Source: BRH-c25 sp012519325
Lineage (GTDB): Bacteria; Bacillota; Clostridia; Lutisporales; Lutisporaceae
Length of the DNA stretch: 64,000 nucleotides
Assembly: GCA_050950645.1 (NCBI GenBank)
Contig: JBMNHZ010000011.1
Span: 13,202 to 77,201 of the forward strand
Direction of reading: 5' to 3'
Shown here: one piece after another, positions 60,854 to 64,000 of the stretch
Layout: every line of letters begins with the position of its first letter
Numbering within the stretch: position 1 is the first letter of the stretch
Notes under the pieces: model-generated
Databases searched by the model: none
What the model was told of the DNA's origin: nothing
The model's input: the letters and a program-made list of their open reading frames with translations, nothing else
Translations under genes and position numbers: made by a program

Positions 60854-61804
60854 TTACCTTGTACAAGTCATACACAGAATTGAATTGTCATGCACATGTG
60901 GAGACGTTTCTAATTGAATTGTCGGATGATGAATATTATGATGCTCCTCAAGTTCATGTTTGATTTCATGGAGCAATTTTTCAGCCTCAGCAATGGACAT
61001 TTGTGCATCTACAACTGCATGACAGGAAAGGGCATTTAGTCCGCTTGTAATTGACCAAACATGCAAGTCGTGAATACTTTGAATGCCTTTAATACTTTGA
61101 ATTGTTTGGATCATATTGTCTATATCTATATTATTAGGTGTTCCTTCCATCAGAACATTAAGAGAAGCTTTGGTAACATAGTAGCCGCTGCGTAATACGA
61201 GTACGGCAACAATAACACTAGCGACAGGGTCTGCCCAGCCCCAGCCAAAGAACTTGATGAGCAGTGCAGCGGCAATTGCGCCGATGGAACCAAGCATATC
61301 GCTAATTACATGTAAATATGCTCCGCGAATATTCAAGTTCTCTTCTACATCCCCGCCGCGCATCATAATCCATGCAACAACTATATTTACCAGTAATCCA
61401 ATTACAGCAATAATTAACATTTCAGTTGAAGCAACTTCAGGTGGATTTTGGAAACGCTCCACTGCTTCAAAAAAGATAAATAATGAAATTAATATTAGTG
61501 TCACTCCGTTAAGTACAGCTGCTAATATTTCAAACCGTTTATAGCCATATGTTTTGCTGTAGTTAGCAGCTTTTTCTCCAAGTATGAACGCCAGTAATGA
61601 AATACCAAGAGATATGGCATCGCTTAACATATGTCCTGCATCGGCCAATAACGCAAGGCTGTTGGTAATATATCCTCCAATTGCTTCAATTATCATATAA
61701 CCTGCAATAATAATAAAGCTTATTAACAATACCTTTTTATTTGCACCATGTGTATGGTGATGTCCATGGTCATGTCCATGACTGTGTCCGTGATCGTGTC
61801 CCAT
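60854..61804 (-). CDS. CzcD-like CDF zinc/cadmium exporter
   Basis: 316 residues. The His-rich N-terminus (MGHDHGHSHGHDHGHHHTHG) binds metal. Six helices with the zinc-type sites LALLADAGHMLSDA in helix 2 (HxxxD) and GAYLHVISDMLG in helix 5 (HxxxD). The C-terminal domain includes IHDLHVWSITSGLNALSCH. It exports Zn or Cd against protons. It lies 17 bp after the ArsR-type gene and is co-transcribed with it. Another CDF (36220-37416) has an N/D site and so a probably different metal. Confidence 0.92.
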   Translation of the reverse strand: MGHDHGHSHGHDHGHHHTHGANKKVLLISFIIIAGYMIIEAIGGYITNSLALLADAGHMLSDAISLGISLLAFILGEKAANYSKTYGYKRFEILAAVLNGVTLILISLFIFFEAVERFQNPPEVASTEMLIIAVIGLLVNIVVAWIMMRGGDVEENLNIRGAYLHVISDMLGSIGAIAAALLIKFFGWGWADPVASVIVAVLVLRSGYYVTKASLNVLMEGTPNNIDIDNMIQTIQSIKGIQSIHDLHVWSITSGLNALSCHAVVDAQMSIAEAEKLLHEIKHELEEHHNIHHPTIQLETSPHVHDNSILCMTCTR

Positions 61805-61821
61805 TTTGAGTTCCCCCTTAA

Positions 61822-62136
61822 TTAGTGATGTGAAGCATGCTCTATTGCTTGTTTCAAAAAATTCATGACGTGATCATCATCCATCGTATAGTATAAAGTT
61901 CTCCCAGCCCTTCTACTTTTGACCAATCTAATATTTTTCAAGAAGCGTAATTGATGAGAGACATTGGACTGGCTTAAATTTAGTGTCTCTGCTATATCAT
62001 TTACGGAATGTTCACCCGCACATAATAAGTTCAAAATGCGAATTCTAGTTTCGTCACTCAACGCTTTGAACATTAGCGAAACGGCATATAATGTCTCTTC
62101 ATCCAGCTCCTGTACTATATTTTCTTCTTCTCCCAT
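61822..62136 (-). CDS. ArsR/SmtB-family zinc-type repressor
   Basis: 104 residues. Winged helix: LMFKALSDETRIRILNLLCA, HSVNDIAETLNLSQSNVSHQLRFLKN and RRAGRTLYYTM. There is no alpha-3 CxC of arsenic or lead sensors. The last helix reads DDDHVMNFLKQAIEHASHH, giving Asp-x-His plus His-x-x-His residues as in the alpha-5 zinc site of CzrA/SmtB. It would derepress the CDF exporter under zinc excess. The 42-bp palindrome over its promoter is the obvious operator. Confidence 0.92.
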   Translation of the reverse strand: MGEEENIVQELDEETLYAVSLMFKALSDETRIRILNLLCAGEHSVNDIAETLNLSQSNVSHQLRFLKNIRLVKSRRAGRTLYYTMDDDHVMNFLKQAIEHASHH

Positions 62137-62152
62137 TTAACCCCTCCCCTAC

Positions 62153-62214
62153 CTATATGCTATATATGAACATATGTTCATATATAGCATATAGAATTTT
62201 TCGCCAATTGTCAA
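62153..62214 (-). promoter_or_regulatory. arsR-czcD promoter with a 42-bp perfect palindromic operator
   Basis: Minus strand: TTGACA at 62209-62214, 17-bp spacer and TATGCT at 62186-62191. A perfect palindrome spans 62153-62194 (21-bp arms) and contains the ATATGAACATATGTTCATAT core found in ArsR/SmtB operators. It covers the -10 and the transcription start. Confidence 0.9.
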
Positions 62215-62230
62215 TAGGTTTCGCCGGCAT

Positions 62231-63913
62231 TTATTCATCAGTTTTTTTAATATACTGATTTATTTTCAAGGAAGCGGAAGGCTGGCTTATACCCAGCTCC
62301 TTGGCTACTCCCGTAGTTGTCCCATGTTTTTTGTATGCATCCAATATAATCTTTTTTTCAACTTCTGCAAGTATGCTTTTGAGTGATTTATTTTGAATGT
62401 GGGTTGTACTTATTACCTGTGATTTAATATTGGATGGAAGATAGTCTTCCGTAATCATATAATTATCAGATGTTAAAACCAGCCTTTCTATCGTATTTTC
62501 CAGTTCTCTAATATTGCCTGGCCAGTTATATTCCGTCAAATAATCTATAGCTGTATTTGACAAGGTTCTGTCAAGCCCGTATCTATTTTTGCATTTTTCC
62601 AGGAAGTGCATACACAATGAGAAAATATCTTCCTTTCTTTCACGGAGGCTGGGAATATGGATTGTGATTACATTAATCCTGTAAAACAATTCCTCTCTGA
62701 ACTCTCCGTTATCAACCATATTGTTCAATTTTTTACTTGTTGCTGAAATCAATCTGAAGTCAACAGTTATTTCTTCAGTACCTCCGACTCTTATCAGTTT
62801 TTTCTCCTGAATCACCTTCAGCAGTTTAACCTGCATATGAAGAGGAAGATCGCCAATTTCATCCAGGAATAGTGTGCCGTTATTTGCCAGCTCAATCAGT
62901 CCGATTTTTCCTTCTTTATTTGCACCTGTAAAGGCACCTTTCTCATACCCGAACAGTTCCGATTCCAATAGGTTATCCGGTATGGCCCCGCAGTTGATTT
63001 CTATGAAGGGGCCGTCCTTTCTGCTGCTTTGAGAATGAGTCAGCTTTGCAAACATTGTTTTTCCAACTCCGGATTCACCTGTAAACAATATGTTTGCATC
63101 AAACTTGGATACTTTATCAACAGTCTCTATTATATTCTTGATAGCATTGCTGCTGCCTATTATTGATGGATGAGCATTTCTGCTGCTGCGGAAGTGTTCC
63201 AGTTCAGCGCTGTATTTTTCAAGAGTTTCCGATAGTTTGTTATACTCACTCTTTAATGTTTCATATTTTGTAACATCTCTTGTATAGCTTATTATCTTAA
63301 TGATTTCATTATCCGGGCCTTTAATGGGAATAGCCGTGCACATCAGGTACTTATTTGCACCGGTGAGTTGAAGCATTGTTTCTGCTTTCCCGGATCTGAA
63401 TACTCTGATGGCAACTGATGGATTAAATATTTTTCTTTCTTCCATTTCAAATATTGTCTTTCCTATTGCTTCTTCGCCGGGGATGCCGTACATCTTATCA
63501 AAATTATCCAGCACCTTAATGATGACCCCCTTATTATCAATAATAACAAAATCATCGTGGATAGCACCGAGAATTTCATAAAATTCATTCTCCATATCTC
63601 TTACGACACGCATTTTTTTCACCGCATTATTCAAAAGGCTTGTGTCTTGAAGAGTGATCAAATAATTCTGTTCCTTTGCAATTTCTATGATTGATACAAG
63701 ATATTCCTTGTTATTTATGGAATATGTGAAATAACCGGTTCCGATATTCGCCGGATTGGGAACATTTATTGAAATAAAATGCTCAAAAGCTTCCAGTTCC
63801 GTTTCTGTGCCGAATAATTCATCGAAGTATTTGTTAGATGCAAGTTTTTGATTACTGCTGCTGTATATGGATGCGGCTATACATATGGAATTGATGTCAA
63901 TATGGCTTTTCAT
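62231..63913 (-). CDS. Sigma-54-dependent activator with PAS domain and Fis-type HTH
   Basis: About 560 residues from ATG 63913, where AAGGAGG fits; an in-frame ATG at 63931 precedes that site. An N-terminal sensor segment (1-110) and a PAS domain (about 112-230, AIHDDFVIIDNKGVIIKVLDN) come first. The AAA+ core (about 255-490) has GESGVGKTM, GAFTGANKEGKIG and FLDEIGDL. The C-terminal Fis helix-turn-helix is HGTTTGVAKELGISQPSASL. No -24/-12 element was found next to it in the window, so its targets are probably beyond the right edge. Confidence 0.9.
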   Translation of the reverse strand: MKSHIDINSICIAASIYSSSNQKLASNKYFDELFGTETELEAFEHFISINVPNPANIGTGYFTYSINNKEYLVSIIEIAKEQNYLITLQDTSLLNNAVKKMRVVRDMENEFYEILGAIHDDFVIIDNKGVIIKVLDNFDKMYGIPGEEAIGKTIFEMEERKIFNPSVAIRVFRSGKAETMLQLTGANKYLMCTAIPIKGPDNEIIKIISYTRDVTKYETLKSEYNKLSETLEKYSAELEHFRSSRNAHPSIIGSSNAIKNIIETVDKVSKFDANILFTGESGVGKTMFAKLTHSQSSRKDGPFIEINCGAIPDNLLESELFGYEKGAFTGANKEGKIGLIELANNGTLFLDEIGDLPLHMQVKLLKVIQEKKLIRVGGTEEITVDFRLISATSKKLNNMVDNGEFREELFYRINVITIHIPSLRERKEDIFSLCMHFLEKCKNRYGLDRTLSNTAIDYLTEYNWPGNIRELENTIERLVLTSDNYMITEDYLPSNIKSQVISTTHIQNKSLKSILAEVEKKIILDAYKKHGTTTGVAKELGISQPSASLKINQYIKKTDE

Positions 63914-64000
63914 GGGAACCTCCTTAGGCATGTGAAATAATGACTATTACAATATCATTATATCATATTAAAATTTTAATACAACTCTGAACCCATGGGA

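Overview
The window looks like a chromosomal piece of a low-to-medium GC, endospore-forming, anaerobic clostridium. The evidence is spmA/spmB, a decayed gerA-type germination operon, three T-box leaders, an SLH-domain surface protein, ferredoxin-dependent 2-oxoacid oxidation and a B12-dependent methionine route. I recognised no rRNA, tRNA or CRISPR array. The organism assignment is inference from gene content only.

Layout. 1-0.7 kb: spmA (3' end) and spmB. 0.8-8.7 kb: a scarred accessory region with two degenerate IS3-family elements and broken genes (an S41-like peptidase, an internal serA fragment, a 2-hydroxyacyl-CoA dehydratase-like fragment, a small membrane-protein remnant). It also holds an intact-looking local regulon: an XRE regulator, a DUF2178-like membrane protein, a lipoprotein and a 37-residue peptide share an 18-bp palindromic operator. 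8.7-12.4 kb: a heterodimeric ABC exporter. 12.3-20.8 kb: a methionine block comprising metF, a three-gene homocysteine-forming operon (HcyBio/DUF39, ferredoxin, UPF0280) behind a methionine T-box, and metH with its reactivation domain as a separate gene. An IS6/IS240-like element and an IS30 remnant interrupt this block. 20.9-30.6 kb: EamA transporter, asnA with an asparagine T-box, PilZ, SEC-C, NUDIX regulator-like, stalk-domain protein, FMN-dependent oxidase, IlvD/Edd-family dehydratase and UbiA-family prenyltransferase. 30.7-37.4 kb: GT39-like membrane protein, a GntR regulator with a palindromic operator, the decayed ger operon and a CDF transporter. 37.4-40.9 kb: isoleucine T-box and a type-2 IleRS.

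40.9-56.0 kb is a probable sigma-54-controlled amino-acid catabolic island. A divergently transcribed enhancer-binding protein with a PrpR-like N-terminus faces a four-subunit 2-oxoacid:ferredoxin oxidoreductase operon. A B3/4-domain protein, a HAD phosphatase and two Cys/Met-type PLP lyases follow. Both transcription units have a good -24/-12 promoter and share an upstream site (the same 14-mer followed by an inverted half-site). Lyase products such as 2-oxobutyrate would be natural substrates for the oxidoreductase. A dipeptide-type ABC importer follows. 56.1-64 kb is a metal-homeostasis block: an unrecognised protein, a CPC-type P1B ATPase, an M20 peptidase, a 38-residue acidic CxC protein, CsoR, a CDF zinc-type transporter, an ArsR-type repressor with a 42-bp perfect palindrome over its promoter, and a second sigma-54 activator at the edge.

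Functions are from motif and family recognition by eye. No database searches were run.
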